Shown: positions 22,700 through 32,134 of the stretch, one piece after another | How positions within the stretch are numbered: position 1 is the first letter of the stretch | Layout of the letters: the number at the start of each line of letters is the position of its first letter | Source of the DNA: UBA2421 sp002343075 | Lineage (GTDB): Bacteria; Planctomycetota; Phycisphaerae; Tepidisphaerales; Tepidisphaeraceae | Assembly: GCA_937982565.1 (NCBI GenBank) | Contig: CALJLN010000023.1 | Coordinates: 124,001-188,000, forward strand | Length of the DNA stretch: 64,000 nucleotides | Direction of reading: 5' to 3' | The notes under the pieces: generated by a model | What the model saw: only the letters and a program-made list of their open reading frames with translations | What the model was told of the DNA's origin: nothing | Database searches by the model: none | Program-made: the position numbers and the translations under genes

Positions 22700-25609
22700 A
22701 TGGATCATGACGACAGTCCTCCGCAGCAGAACGTCGCGTTACAGCATCATGCGACTGCTGGCCACCGGGCTTTCACCCCCGCGCGCGAGCGACGATCCCG
22801 CTTTCCATCAAGAGTTGTCCGAATCGCTTCGCTGCTGGCTCTCCTCGCGGGTCACTCCTGGCTGACGTGGACTTCAGAGGTACAGGCCCAGGCGACCCAA
22901 CCCGGCCTTGCGTCGCTCTCTGATGAGCGATTGTTGAACGAACTGGCCGCGCGCGGACTTTCGCAACTGCTCGATCGCGCGTTCGAGGTAAACAACATCC
23001 CCGCCGCCGAACAGGAGGCTCGTCGAACCATGCTGGCGTTGCAGCAACTCGCCGACGGCAAGGCCAACTTCACCCGCGCTCAGCAGCAAGCCCTGTTGGC
23101 GCGCGTGACGTCGGGGATTGATGCCGCGTTACCAAAAATGGCTGACCCGGAGGCGATGATGCAGCAGGCGCGCGTGTTGATCGACGCAGGTGCGACCCGC
23201 CAGATCGACACCCTCGAACTGTGGGGCGATAATCTCGCGACGAGGCAGGCGCTCAAACCCGTCGCGCGAACAATCGTCGCGCTCTATGACCGCGCGGCGG
23301 AGGCCGCCGGGCAACTGGTTGAGTCGATCGGAAATCAGCCCAACCCGGACGCCCAGCGGCTTGAGCAGATGTACAACCTGCAGCAACTCGCGACCTTTAA
23401 CGCCAGAATGAGCGATTATCTGCTTGCAATGGGCCTTGAACCCGCCAGCGGCGAGCGGACGTCGATTGCCGATCGCGGTATCAACTATCTCAAGTTGCTC
23501 GACACCCCCGACCAACCCATCCGCCCCGCAGTTCGGCTGCGGATTGGCAAGCTGCAGATGGCTCGAAATGACTTTTCGAGCGCCAGGCAATCGCTTTCGC
23601 CCCTGGCCAGCGACGACGCTTTTGAGCCAAAGGCCGCGCCAATCGAGCGATATCAGGCCTTCTTCTTCCTCGTGGCCAATGAACTCGCCGCGCGCAACTC
23701 GACAGCGGCGCAGACCGAGCTTGACCGGCTGCTGCAGTGGCAATCAACCAACCTCAGCGGTGATGCCAACACGCGCGCCAGTGCCGAGGCTGCATCCAAG
23801 ATGCTGCAATACCGCATTCATGAGTTGAACGCCCAGTTGGCCGGGAACAATGAAGCTCGAAAACGCGCAAACGACGCCGCTGTAGCAACGTTGTCTAAAC
23901 TGCTCGCCGATCGCCCCGACCTGGCCGGACCCATCAATGAACTCCTCACTGCACGACTTCCCCCCGACGCGCCACTTGATGCGCTCGACCCGCTCCTGCT
24001 TCAGGCGCTGGTGAGACGGGCTGAAGAACAGCGGCTACGGCCCGCTGGCGAGGCAGTCGATCAGGCCGTACTAAAGCGAGGCATCGCCGCAGCAAATGAG
24101 CTGCTTTCCCGGCCAGCTTCGGCCCAGATAGACGCGCAGTTGCTTGATAACTGCCGCTTCGTAGTGCCGTTTCTGCTTCAAAGGGCCAGCGAACCTGTAC
24201 CGGCAGCAACAGCATTTCTCGACTACGCAGCCGCAGTGGGAAAAACCGAGCGCGGCGTGATCGCACTCGACAACGCCCAGGCCGCAATCGCCGCATTGCG
24301 GAGCGATCGCGCCGAAGATGAGGCGGTGCGGACGCTGTACGAGCGATTTCTACCGCTTGCGATCGACTCGTTCGGACGGACAGAGTTCGCATTCGAGTAT
24401 GCGCGCCGCCTGCAATTGCTCAACCAGCCCACGGAGGCAATCGCATATTTCAAGAAGGTGCCCGAGGCCGGCGCGCGAGCGACCACCGCACGCTTCTTAC
24501 AGATGTTGTGCGAGAAGCAGCGGCTGGATGACCTGCAGGCCAATGACCCTTCGCGCGCGGGCATTCTGGCCGAGATTCAACGTCTTGCCGATGTTGTCTC
24601 GACGCTGTCATCGGCGACGACAAATGCACTGCCGGATGCTTCGGCGCAATCGATGCTGATTCGGACCAAACTGCTCGCCGCCGAACTGGCCCGGGCCGAG
24701 CAGCAGAACCCGCAGCGAGCTATCGACATGCTCGCCGATATCGAAACGTCGCTGTCGGTGGTGGGCGGCGGAGATGAGTTGCTGCCGGAGATTCTGCTTG
24801 TGCGCGTGCAGTCATACATCGCACTGGGCCGGAGTGCCGAGGCAACCGATACCCTCGTCCGATTGCTCGCCAAGCGGGAAGGTGGGCAAGGCGCGGCGAT
24901 CGTCTATTCGCTGTTACAAAAGCTCAACGAAGAACTGGATGAGGCCCGCGCCGCCGGCGATACGGCGCGCGTTGCCACGGCCGCCCGAAATCGGGCGGAA
25001 CTGAGCGGCTTCCTCGTGAAATGGGCACGCGAGAGCGCCGACCCCGGCATTCGCAAGTTTACTTATCGCTACATGGTTTTTGACGCCGCCAGCAAGCACC
25101 TAGCCGCCGATGCCGAACCTGACCCGGCGGCGCAGCGCAATGCCCATGAGGCGGCTTTGGGGCTGTACCGATCGCTGCAATCTCCGGAGAATTTTTCGCT
25201 GTACCGCGGCACGCTCGACGCTTCCGCCGCTGCCACAACCGAGTATGACCCGGCGGTCAGCTTCGGGATTGCAATGCTCTGTTTTGACCTCGGACAACTC
25301 GCAGAAGCACGCGACCGGCTATCGCGCCTGCTGAGCGACCGCAAGCTTGGCACCCCGGTCGTGACGGTGGCCGATGAAAGCGGCACCGGAACCCGCGAAG
25401 CCGACAACGATCAATACTGGCAGGCCGTGCTGCGATTTGTGCAGGCGAACGATGCGCTGAATGAACAGCCGGAGCAAAATCGCGCGTATCTTCTCGAACA
25501 ATACATTCGATGGGGCAGCAGAGTCGGGGGGAAAAAGTGGCGGGCAGAGTTCGATCAATTGCGGCAACGGTTGGGGCTGAATGTGCCAAGCACCCAGCCA
25601 AGCCCGTGA
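22700..25609 (+). CDS. Large exported helical-repeat (TPR-like) protein of the ExbB/ExbD cluster
   Basis: About 969 aa, not assignable to a named family. A basic N-terminus and hydrophobic stretch (IASLLALLAGHSWLTWTSEVQAQA, about 50-72) indicate export or anchoring. The rest is Ala/Leu/Gln-rich and strongly helical, with TPR-like segments such as RLRIGKLQMARNDFSSARQSL, EFAYEYARRLQLLNQPTEAIAYFKKVPEAG-type and VRVQSYIALGRSAEATDTL. It is probably a periplasmic scaffold. The ATG at 22700 (MDHDDSPPQQ) follows TAAGAT closely; a start at 22652 would run straight on from the ExbD stop. Its position suggests it is the effector or scaffold of the energised complex (inference). Confidence 0.72.
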   Translation: MDHDDSPPQQNVALQHHATAGHRAFTPARERRSRFPSRVVRIASLLALLAGHSWLTWTSEVQAQATQPGLASLSDERLLNELAARGLSQLLDRAFEVNNIPAAEQEARRTMLALQQLADGKANFTRAQQQALLARVTSGIDAALPKMADPEAMMQQARVLIDAGATRQIDTLELWGDNLATRQALKPVARTIVALYDRAAEAAGQLVESIGNQPNPDAQRLEQMYNLQQLATFNARMSDYLLAMGLEPASGERTSIADRGINYLKLLDTPDQPIRPAVRLRIGKLQMARNDFSSARQSLSPLASDDAFEPKAAPIERYQAFFFLVANELAARNSTAAQTELDRLLQWQSTNLSGDANTRASAEAASKMLQYRIHELNAQLAGNNEARKRANDAAVATLSKLLADRPDLAGPINELLTARLPPDAPLDALDPLLLQALVRRAEEQRLRPAGEAVDQAVLKRGIAAANELLSRPASAQIDAQLLDNCRFVVPFLLQRASEPVPAATAFLDYAAAVGKTERGVIALDNAQAAIAALRSDRAEDEAVRTLYERFLPLAIDSFGRTEFAFEYARRLQLLNQPTEAIAYFKKVPEAGARATTARFLQMLCEKQRLDDLQANDPSRAGILAEIQRLADVVSTLSSATTNALPDASAQSMLIRTKLLAAELARAEQQNPQRAIDMLADIETSLSVVGGGDELLPEILLVRVQSYIALGRSAEATDTLVRLLAKREGGQGAAIVYSLLQKLNEELDEARAAGDTARVATAARNRAELSGFLVKWARESADPGIRKFTYRYMVFDAASKHLAADAEPDPAAQRNAHEAALGLYRSLQSPENFSLYRGTLDASAAATTEYDPAVSFGIAMLCFDLGQLAEARDRLSRLLSDRKLGTPVVTVADESGTGTREADNDQYWQAVLRFVQANDALNEQPEQNRAYLLEQYIRWGSRVGGKKWRAEFDQLRQRLGLNVPSTQPSP

Positions 25610-25643
25610 GCCATTCTCCGCTGCGTGATGTTGGCCCGTCGTT

Positions 25644-26306
25644 TCACTTTGCGGCCGGTTGCGTTGCGGGAGTCGGGGGTGTCGATGCGAGGCTCTTCAT
25701 GAGCACCTGGTTGAGCTTCTGCCGGATCGCAGCCTCGGCGTCGTCCACGCGGGCGTATCGCCCCTCCTCGATCTCTTCGGCCGCCTCGGCGAGCGCGGTG
25801 GCGAACAGATGACTCAGCGCGGTTTGCTTGTCAAGGTCGCGCGGTGCGGAACCGGCGAAGTCTGAAACACCCAGTTTCCAACCGCCGTCGACCAGTCGAA
25901 ACTTGAGCGGTTGGGTATGACCAGGCATGAGCAATTCGGCGCGGTCTCCAATCACACTGACCGCCGCTGCGGGGATGTCGGCTTCATCTGTGGCGGCGAT
26001 GGGACCCTTGGCGATGGCATCGCCGGCGGGGCCGTAGGTTTTCGTTGCGGCGTCGGCCAGTCGGCGGCCGGCGAGCATCACTTTCACGGCCGACTCGACG
26101 TAGGATCGTTCGGCGGGCGTCGGAACATCGCACACGGCCAGAAGCCGGGTCGCGTCCTGTGCCGCCATCGAAGCCATCACTTCTTTCAAAGTGTCGCGAG
26201 GGTCGGGCGAAACGGCGTGCGATTCGGCGCGCGAATCAGTGTGCAATTCGGACGACGGCTGCGTCGCGGCAAGCAGGGTGCAGAGAAAAAGTAGTTTGGT
26301 CAACAT
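25644..26306 (-). CDS. Hypothetical exported protein
   Basis: About 220 aa, unrecognised. The ATG at 26306 gives a signal peptide (MLTKLLFLCTLLAATQ). The mature part contains a helical segment (DTLKEVMASMAAQDATRLLAVCDVP), a small beta region (AAVSVIGDRAELLMPGHTQPLKFRLVDGGWKL) typical of lumenal or periplasmic stress-type domains, and a charged helix (ALAEAAEEIEEGRYARVDDAEAAIRQKLNQV). It ends in TPPTPATQPAAK. It converges with the TPR-like gene of the ExbB cluster. Upstream starts at 26348/26357 would place residues before the signal peptide. Confidence 0.55.
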   Translation of the reverse strand: MLTKLLFLCTLLAATQPSSELHTDSRAESHAVSPDPRDTLKEVMASMAAQDATRLLAVCDVPTPAERSYVESAVKVMLAGRRLADAATKTYGPAGDAIAKGPIAATDEADIPAAAVSVIGDRAELLMPGHTQPLKFRLVDGGWKLGVSDFAGSAPRDLDKQTALSHLFATALAEAAEEIEEGRYARVDDAEAAIRQKLNQVLMKSLASTPPTPATQPAAK

Positions 26307-26366
26307 GAGTTGAGCGCAAATCGTAAGCGAATGGTAGCGGCGTGTCATCCGGCCCAAGCCGACGGA

Positions 26367-27935
26367 CTATTCCAGCAGCTTACTCGCGCCGGCCAGTTCC
26401 GGAGGCTCAACAATCGGCTTGCCATTGCGGCAGGCAAAAATGGCGCGAAACTTGGCCCAGACGCGTTCACGCAGCATTTCTATCGCGTCGGGGTCTATAC
26501 GCTTCATAATCATAAAATAGACAATCATGAGTGCCGGAATGCCGATTCCGAGCTTGACGATTGCAAATGCAGTTCCCTTCGGAATGAACAGCACCATCAA
26601 CCCGGGGATGATGGATGCCAGCGCAACGGCAGCGAGCGCCCGCGCCACAACCGCAAAAACGATGCGAGCACCTCGCAACGAGCGAAAGGCGACGATGCCG
26701 GTCAAAATTGAAGCGGCCCATCCCCACACGGCCACACCGCCTGCGGCGCCCTCGGCCTCCCACACTGCCGCCATCGGGGTCACAATCGCAAAGAACATCA
26801 CCAGGTTGGCAACAGAGAGGTAAAATGCTGCCTTGAAGCGCCCCATCGCACTGATCATGGCGGCCATGGGAAAAGTGGTGGCATAAAGCACGGGGGCCAG
26901 GCTGAGCAGTTGCACCAGCGGAATAGCCGGCGACCAGACTGTTCCAAAGACGAGCCGTATGGCCGGCCCAGTCAGCACAATCTGACAGAGCAAAAACGGC
27001 ATGATGACCGCCGCCAGAACTCTGCAGGTGCGGATAGTGGCGTTCTCAAGCCGCTCGAGGTCATCGCGGATTGTGTTAAGTACTGGTAGCAGCACCTTTT
27101 GCAGATTGTCACACATGACCCGCACCACCTGCGAGGAAAGCAGAAATGCAAAATAGTAGTGCCCGTTCATCGCGGCATCGGAGTACATTACACCGAGGAT
27201 GATTTGATCGCCGTGGTCGCGCGCGGTGCGCAAAATGCGCCTCGAAAGGACCCAGAAAGTTGAGCCTGTCAGCTCGCCCCAACGGTGCAGCGAAAGGCGC
27301 ATGCCAATCCGGGGGCGCGCGAGGTACCAAAGCACCCCCAACTTGACCGCCGCCACCACTGGAAGCGGCAGGACAAAGCTATAGGCGCCGAGGCCCAGCA
27401 GCGCAAGTGCAATGGTGAGGATGTGGGTGCCAAGGGCTTCAAAAGTGTAAATGATCGACACTTCCTTGAACCGAAGCTGCGCCTGCAGCACAGTCAGGGG
27501 CACAAGCTGAACAGCCGACAGTGGCGAAGCGAGCGCCATGATGAGGGCCATTTTCAGCACGAGCGGATCGCCATACGCATCGTTGCCCATGAACTGCGCC
27601 AGCTTGACCACCACAACCGCAGTCACCGCCAGCACCGCCGCCCCGAGCAGCCCGTTGGCCAGGTTGAACCAGAATGCGGCATTGAGCCAGCGACGCAGGC
27701 GGTGTTTCTTGGTCAACAGCACTTCTTCGGTGCCGGGGGTGCTCAGATGCCGGGATATGATGGTGATAGATGTAACCAGCGCGATCAGCCCAACCTGCTC
27801 CGGCGCAAGCACCGCCGCGATGACCATCTGCGCGGCAAACCCCGAGATGCGCGATACGACCGTCTGCGATGCCATCCATGCAGCGCTGGAGGTGGCCCGG
27901 GCAGTAAGAGATTGAACCCTGGAAGAATGTGGCAT
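26367..27935 (-). CDS. Polysaccharide flippase (Wzx/MOP superfamily), copy 2
   Basis: A multi-pass membrane protein of about 522 aa that probably flips lipid-linked oligosaccharides across the inner membrane. About 12-14 hydrophobic segments are visible, starting SRISGFAAQMVIAAVLAPEQVGLIALV. The shared MOP features TPGTEEVLLTKKH, RTARDHGDQIILGVMYS and PMAAMISAMGRFKAAF match the next gene to the right at equivalent positions, so the two are tandem paralogues. The ATG at 27935 (MPHSSRVQSL) fits the family N-terminus; the frame extends to 28016. No glycosyltransferase lies next to it, so the glycan is unknown. Confidence 0.85.
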   Translation of the reverse strand: MPHSSRVQSLTARATSSAAWMASQTVVSRISGFAAQMVIAAVLAPEQVGLIALVTSITIISRHLSTPGTEEVLLTKKHRLRRWLNAAFWFNLANGLLGAAVLAVTAVVVVKLAQFMGNDAYGDPLVLKMALIMALASPLSAVQLVPLTVLQAQLRFKEVSIIYTFEALGTHILTIALALLGLGAYSFVLPLPVVAAVKLGVLWYLARPRIGMRLSLHRWGELTGSTFWVLSRRILRTARDHGDQIILGVMYSDAAMNGHYYFAFLLSSQVVRVMCDNLQKVLLPVLNTIRDDLERLENATIRTCRVLAAVIMPFLLCQIVLTGPAIRLVFGTVWSPAIPLVQLLSLAPVLYATTFPMAAMISAMGRFKAAFYLSVANLVMFFAIVTPMAAVWEAEGAAGGVAVWGWAASILTGIVAFRSLRGARIVFAVVARALAAVALASIIPGLMVLFIPKGTAFAIVKLGIGIPALMIVYFMIMKRIDPDAIEMLRERVWAKFRAIFACRNGKPIVEPPELAGASKLLE

Positions 27936-28153
27936 GAAGGACTGCGCCCGGAACGAAAAACACGCACTTTCACAAGACGGCAAGATCACAAAAGCTGTGG
28001 CCCGCCAATGCCACAACTGTGCAGGGAGCAGGAAGTTACGCGCGCCGCTGACTTAATTCAATCACGATGATCTTCGAACGACTCGTTCATCTGAAATATT
28101 CCACCTTTGTTAAAAAGAGTGACAAAACCAACCGCGATCCATCAAACGAATCA

Positions 28154-29731
28154 TCAAAGTCTTGACCCTACCACCGGAATTCGCCGCACGATCGGACCCA
28201 TCGCGCCCATCAAGCGGCCATACAGCGAACGCACGGTACGGGGATCAATGATCCACATCACAGCGACATAGGTGCCCAACATCACAGGCGTAACTGCGGC
28301 GATCTTTCCGGCTTCGGCCCAGCGGGACGTGCCAGACATCTGCCCGAGCAAGGCCAGTGCCGGCACCGCCCCCACTGCCGCCGCCAGCAGGGCGCGATAG
28401 ACGGCCAGATGGAGCACTCGGACACCGCGAAATGAGGCAAAGGCCGTATAGGCGTAGAAATGCGCGGCGATCCAGTAAAAAGCTGAAACGCCTGCCGCTG
28501 TCCCCCGCGCGCCATAGACGACCGTCAGCGGAATGACCAGGGCAAAGAATGTGCAGAGATTGGCTATCGCCATTCCGAACGCGGCCTTGAACCGTCCATC
28601 GGAAGTGATCATCGCCATCATGGGATATGACCCGGCGAACAAGATCGGGCCAAAGCTCAGCAGTTCGACCAGTACGATCGATTCGATCCAACGCGCCGGA
28701 AACGCCATGCGGATGACCGGGCCAACCAGCAGAATCTGCAAGGTAGCCAGCGGGATGATCATGGCACTCAGCGTTCGGCACGCAGTGGCAACCGCCCGCT
28801 CTATCCTCGGGCGGTCATCGCGAATCTGCGTCAGGGCCGGCACAAGAACTGATAATAGATTTTCGCAGAGCACGCGGACAATCTGCTGTGTAAGCTGAAC
28901 CGCCGATTGATAGTGACCGTTGATCGTCTTGCTCGCGTAAACGGTACCCAGCACGATCTGGTCGCCGTGATGCCAGCCCGTCTGCAGAAGGCGAAAACCC
29001 AGCACATAGCCCGTCGCTGTCGCCAGATGCGGCCAGCGATGCAGCCCAAGCCGCCAACTGATCTTTGGGCGCACATAAAGCCAGAGCACGCCCGTGCGCA
29101 ACAGGGCGATGATCGGCATTGGAATCGCGAAGCTGTAAGCGCCAAAGCCCCACCAGGCCAGCAACACCATGAGCGTGTGCTGGCCAAGCATCTCCATCAT
29201 CTGCACCGCAGCGAGACGACCGAAGCGCATCTGTGTGCGCAGCATCACATAAGGCACCAGCGCCATCGCGTTCAGCGGCGCGCCGATGGCGTAGATGATG
29301 ATCATGTGGAGGACGACGGGGCTACCGTAAGCAGGGTTGCCCGCCGAGCGCGCGATCGTCACCACCGTCAGCCCGAGCAGCACCATCGCCAAGCCGCCGG
29401 CAAGCCCGCAAGCCAGGCTCATCCAGAAGCCCGCCGATGCCCATCGCCCGACCTGATCGCCCTTTTGCAGCAGCACATCATCGGTTCCGGGGTAGGTCAG
29501 GTGCGTGGCAAACATGGTGATGGTGAACACCAGCCCCAGCGTGCCGAAATGCTCGGGTGCCAGAAGCCACATCAATGCAAACTGTGAGAAGATGCCGATG
29601 ACGCGCGTGACCGCCGTCACACCTCCGAGCCAGACTGTGCCCGATGCCACCCGCCCACCGAGCGCTTTCACGCCCGGCCTTGCTGCCTCGGGCGACCCCG
29701 GCGGCTTATTGTCTTCCGACTCCAGATCCAT
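28154..29731 (-). CDS. Polysaccharide flippase (Wzx/MOP superfamily), copy 1
   Basis: About 525 aa with the same topology as its neighbour: TRVIGIFSQFALMWLLAPEHFGTLGLVF, TYPGTDDVLLQKGD, TGWHHGDQIVLGTVY and PMMAMITSDGRFKAAFG correspond to the second copy. It resembles WzxC/LPS O-unit flippases. The ATG at 29731 (MDLESEDNKPP) gives a short acidic cytoplasmic tail before the first helix. 137 relatively AT-rich bases (28017-28153) separate the two copies, so the second may have its own promoter. It starts 60 nt after the stop of the mocA-like gene. Confidence 0.87.
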   Translation of the reverse strand: MDLESEDNKPPGSPEAARPGVKALGGRVASGTVWLGGVTAVTRVIGIFSQFALMWLLAPEHFGTLGLVFTITMFATHLTYPGTDDVLLQKGDQVGRWASAGFWMSLACGLAGGLAMVLLGLTVVTIARSAGNPAYGSPVVLHMIIIYAIGAPLNAMALVPYVMLRTQMRFGRLAAVQMMEMLGQHTLMVLLAWWGFGAYSFAIPMPIIALLRTGVLWLYVRPKISWRLGLHRWPHLATATGYVLGFRLLQTGWHHGDQIVLGTVYASKTINGHYQSAVQLTQQIVRVLCENLLSVLVPALTQIRDDRPRIERAVATACRTLSAMIIPLATLQILLVGPVIRMAFPARWIESIVLVELLSFGPILFAGSYPMMAMITSDGRFKAAFGMAIANLCTFFALVIPLTVVYGARGTAAGVSAFYWIAAHFYAYTAFASFRGVRVLHLAVYRALLAAAVGAVPALALLGQMSGTSRWAEAGKIAAVTPVMLGTYVAVMWIIDPRTVRSLYGRLMGAMGPIVRRIPVVGSRL

Positions 29732-29790
29732 GCGGGCAGGATTCTCCGGGAAACCACGCAAATTGCCACAGGCTTGCGCTGGGCGCGATC

Positions 29791-30432
29791 TTACCCGGCC
29801 CTTTCGTGTCGCGGCACGGGTGGCGGCACGGGGGGATTGCGCGCTAAACCCACTAGATCAGCAGGCAGATCGATATCTTGCTCGCCATCGGGCAAGTCGA
29901 CTGCATGCAGCCCGCCGCCGAGCGACCTTAGCAAACGTTGCGCTCCCTCGTCAGGCGGAATGGCGCATAGTGCTGGGAACATGGGTCGCGTAAACAGTGC
30001 TGGCACGCCTGCGTCCCCCGCATATCGGCTCGCAACCGCTGCCGCACGCGATTCGCCCGCGGCTTGCACGAGATGGAGCAGGTGTTTGGTGGTAACAGAC
30101 AACTGATCGCAAACGGTGATGATAGCAGCCTCGGCATCGCCCGCCGCCGCAGCAGCGATGCCCACCCGAATGCTCGAACCAATTCCCGCCTCGGGGGTGG
30201 GATTGCTCAGCACGATCACTGGCAAATCGGCAATTGCTTCGGCTGCGGCAAAATCGTTCGCGCCGGTGATAACAAAAACCGGGCCGACTGCACACGCCAC
30301 CGCCAGTTGGCACGCTCTGCGAATCAAGGGTTCGCCATCCACCATCAGCAGACGCTTATCGCGCCCGAGTCGCGCCGACCGCCCCGCCGCCAGCACGACA
30401 ATTGCGATCTTTCCGATGGCTCGATCACTCAT
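29791..30432 (-). CDS. MocA-like molybdenum cofactor cytidylyltransferase
   Basis: Predicted to attach CMP to molybdopterin for xanthine-oxidase-family enzymes. 213 aa: the NTP-transferase signature IAIVVLAAGRSARLGRDKRLL is at the start, then GEPLIRRACQLA, and the metal/nucleotide segment ITVCDQLSVTTKHL, matching MocA (MobA-like fold). The ATG at 30432 overlaps the stop of the FAD subunit gene (ATGA), so it is translated with the hydroxylase operon and most likely matures its cofactor. The tail ends in a proline-rich stretch of no known role. Confidence 0.85.
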   Translation of the reverse strand: MSDRAIGKIAIVVLAAGRSARLGRDKRLLMVDGEPLIRRACQLAVACAVGPVFVITGANDFAAAEAIADLPVIVLSNPTPEAGIGSSIRVGIAAAAAGDAEAAIITVCDQLSVTTKHLLHLVQAAGESRAAAVASRYAGDAGVPALFTRPMFPALCAIPPDEGAQRLLRSLGGGLHAVDLPDGEQDIDLPADLVGLARNPPVPPPVPRHERAG

Positions 30433-31415
30433 GCGGCTTGCGTGAGTTCGGTCAGCACGCGTTCGATGGCGCGCGTTGCCAACTCTGGCTTGAAGGCATT
30501 GTATTTCATCGGGGTTGCTGCTTTGAGGCTTGCGGCGGCCGCCTCGCGGAAGAGAGCACTGTCGGGTTTCTTGCCGGCGAGCATCGCTTCGGTCTCTTTG
30601 GCGCGCCAGGGTTTGGACGCAACCCCACCGAGGCTGATGCGCGCCTGCGTGATGGTTCCGCCGTCCATCCACAGCACCGCGGCTGCACTGGCCAGGGCAA
30701 ACTCATAACTGGCGCGATCGCGCACCTTCACATAGCCCTGCTTTGTCCCGCCGTCGATGCGAGGTAGCGAGACCGCCGTGATAATCTCACCGTGGCTCAG
30801 CGACGTTTCCTTTTCCGGTGTGTTGCCGGGAAGCAGGAAGAAGTCGTCGATCGCGATCTTGCGAGTGGCTTGATCGGTGGCCACATGGACGACAGCATCG
30901 AGAGACAGAAGCGCGATCGCCATGTCCCCGGGGTACGTCGCCACACACCGATCGCTCGTGCCCAGCACCGCCGCAGTGCGGTTGAAGCCGGTTGCCATGT
31001 CGCATCCACTGCCGGGAGTGCGCTTATTGCAGTTGGAAATGCCGTCGCGGAAGTAGGGGCACCGGGTGCGCTGAAGCAGATTGCCGCCGACGGTGGCGAC
31101 GTTGCGAATCTGCGTGCTGGCACCGGCGAGAATCGCCTGACTGAGCACGGCATACTCCTTCTGCACCAATTCATGATACGCCACGGCGCTGTTGGTGACA
31201 CCGGCCCCAATCGAGATCGATCCGTCAGCTTCGCGACGAATCTCGGCCATCGGCAGGCGCTTGATGTCAACGAGCTTTGTCGGTGTTTCGACATAAAGCT
31301 TCATCAGGTCAACCAGCGTTGTCCCTCCGGCGAGGTATTTTGCGGTCTTCTCCGCCGCCACTGCCCGGGCAGCAGCAGCCTGGTCGGTGGCTTTTTCGTA
31401 AGTGAAGGGTTGCAT
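30429..31415 (-). CDS. FAD-binding (medium) subunit of a PaoABC/YagTSR-type molybdenum hydroxylase
   Basis: Passes electrons from the iron-sulfur subunit to an acceptor. About 328 aa: flavin motifs KYLAGGTTLVDLMKL and TVGGNLLQRTRCPYFRDG. Four cysteines at the spacing of PaoB (RCPYF, NCNKR, GSGCDMATGF and SDRCVATYPGD) suggest the extra [4Fe-4S] cluster that sets PaoB apart from ordinary xanthine dehydrogenase medium subunits. The ATG at 31415 is chosen for the GGAG 9 nt upstream; an in-frame ATG at 31430 is possible. It lies between the [2Fe-2S] gene and the mocA-like gene. Confidence 0.9.
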   Translation of the reverse strand: MQPFTYEKATDQAAAARAVAAEKTAKYLAGGTTLVDLMKLYVETPTKLVDIKRLPMAEIRREADGSISIGAGVTNSAVAYHELVQKEYAVLSQAILAGASTQIRNVATVGGNLLQRTRCPYFRDGISNCNKRTPGSGCDMATGFNRTAAVLGTSDRCVATYPGDMAIALLSLDAVVHVATDQATRKIAIDDFFLLPGNTPEKETSLSHGEIITAVSLPRIDGGTKQGYVKVRDRASYEFALASAAAVLWMDGGTITQARISLGGVASKPWRAKETEAMLAGKKPDSALFREAAAASLKAATPMKYNAFKPELATRAIERVLTELTQAA

Positions 31416-31469
31416 ATCTGATGTCTCCAAAGAACTCGCGACAATCCCGAACCGCAGTCGCCCACGAAA

Positions 31470-32102
31470 CTAGATTCCACTCCCAGCCAGCTTGCCTTGC
31501 GCATCCATCACAGCCTTGCAGATGTTCGGATACGCCCCGCAGCGGCAAAGATTACCACTCATTAGCTCGCGCACCTCATCTTCTGTGGTGGCGTGCCCCT
31601 CCTTGATCAACGCGACCGCCGACATTATCTGCCCCGAAGTGCAGTAGCCGCACTGAAAGCCATCATGGTCGATAAATGCCTTCTGCACCGGATGAAGTTC
31701 GTCGCCGTTGGCGATGCCCTCGATCGTTGTGATCTGATCACCTTCGCATTGAGCTGCAAGCATAAGGCAACTGAGGGCGCGCTCGCCGTTGACATGCACG
31801 GTACAGGCACCACACTGACCGTGATCGCAGCCCTTCTTGGTGCCGGTAAGTGAGAGAGTCTCGCGCAAGGTATCCAGGAGCGTGGCGCGTGGGTCGATGC
31901 TCAGCGCGTGAGGCTGACCGTTCACGATCAGCTTGACCCCCATCTCAACCGCAGAGCCCCCAACTGCCGGTACGGCAGCGGGCGCGGCTTCGTCAGCGAA
32001 CGCAAGACCCGCCGGCACCGAAGCTGCGACACCCGCAGCCACCGCGCCGGCCATGAGTTCTCGCCGGGTTACGTTCGGATCAAATCGGTTTTCATCGCTC
32101 AT
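31470..32102 (-). CDS. [2Fe-2S] subunit with Tat signal, PaoA/YagT type
   Basis: Small electron-transfer subunit of 210 aa. A Tat signal is seen at the N-terminus (VTRRELMAGAVAAGVAASVPAGLAFA; the RR is followed by a hydrophobic run), so the assembled enzyme is exported folded. It carries two [2Fe-2S] clusters: plant-ferredoxin type with GCDHGQCGACTVHVNG and a C upstream of SLSCLM-like residues, and the C-terminal pair FQCGYCTSGQ and GNLCRCGAYPNI. Length and order match PaoA. It sits 32 nt after the second catalytic subunit gene. Confidence 0.93.
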   Translation of the reverse strand: MSDENRFDPNVTRRELMAGAVAAGVAASVPAGLAFADEAAPAAVPAVGGSAVEMGVKLIVNGQPHALSIDPRATLLDTLRETLSLTGTKKGCDHGQCGACTVHVNGERALSCLMLAAQCEGDQITTIEGIANGDELHPVQKAFIDHDGFQCGYCTSGQIMSAVALIKEGHATTEDEVRELMSGNLCRCGAYPNICKAVMDAQGKLAGSGI

Positions 32103-32134
32103 TTGCGATACCTCACTGGTAAAGTCTTTCTGGC

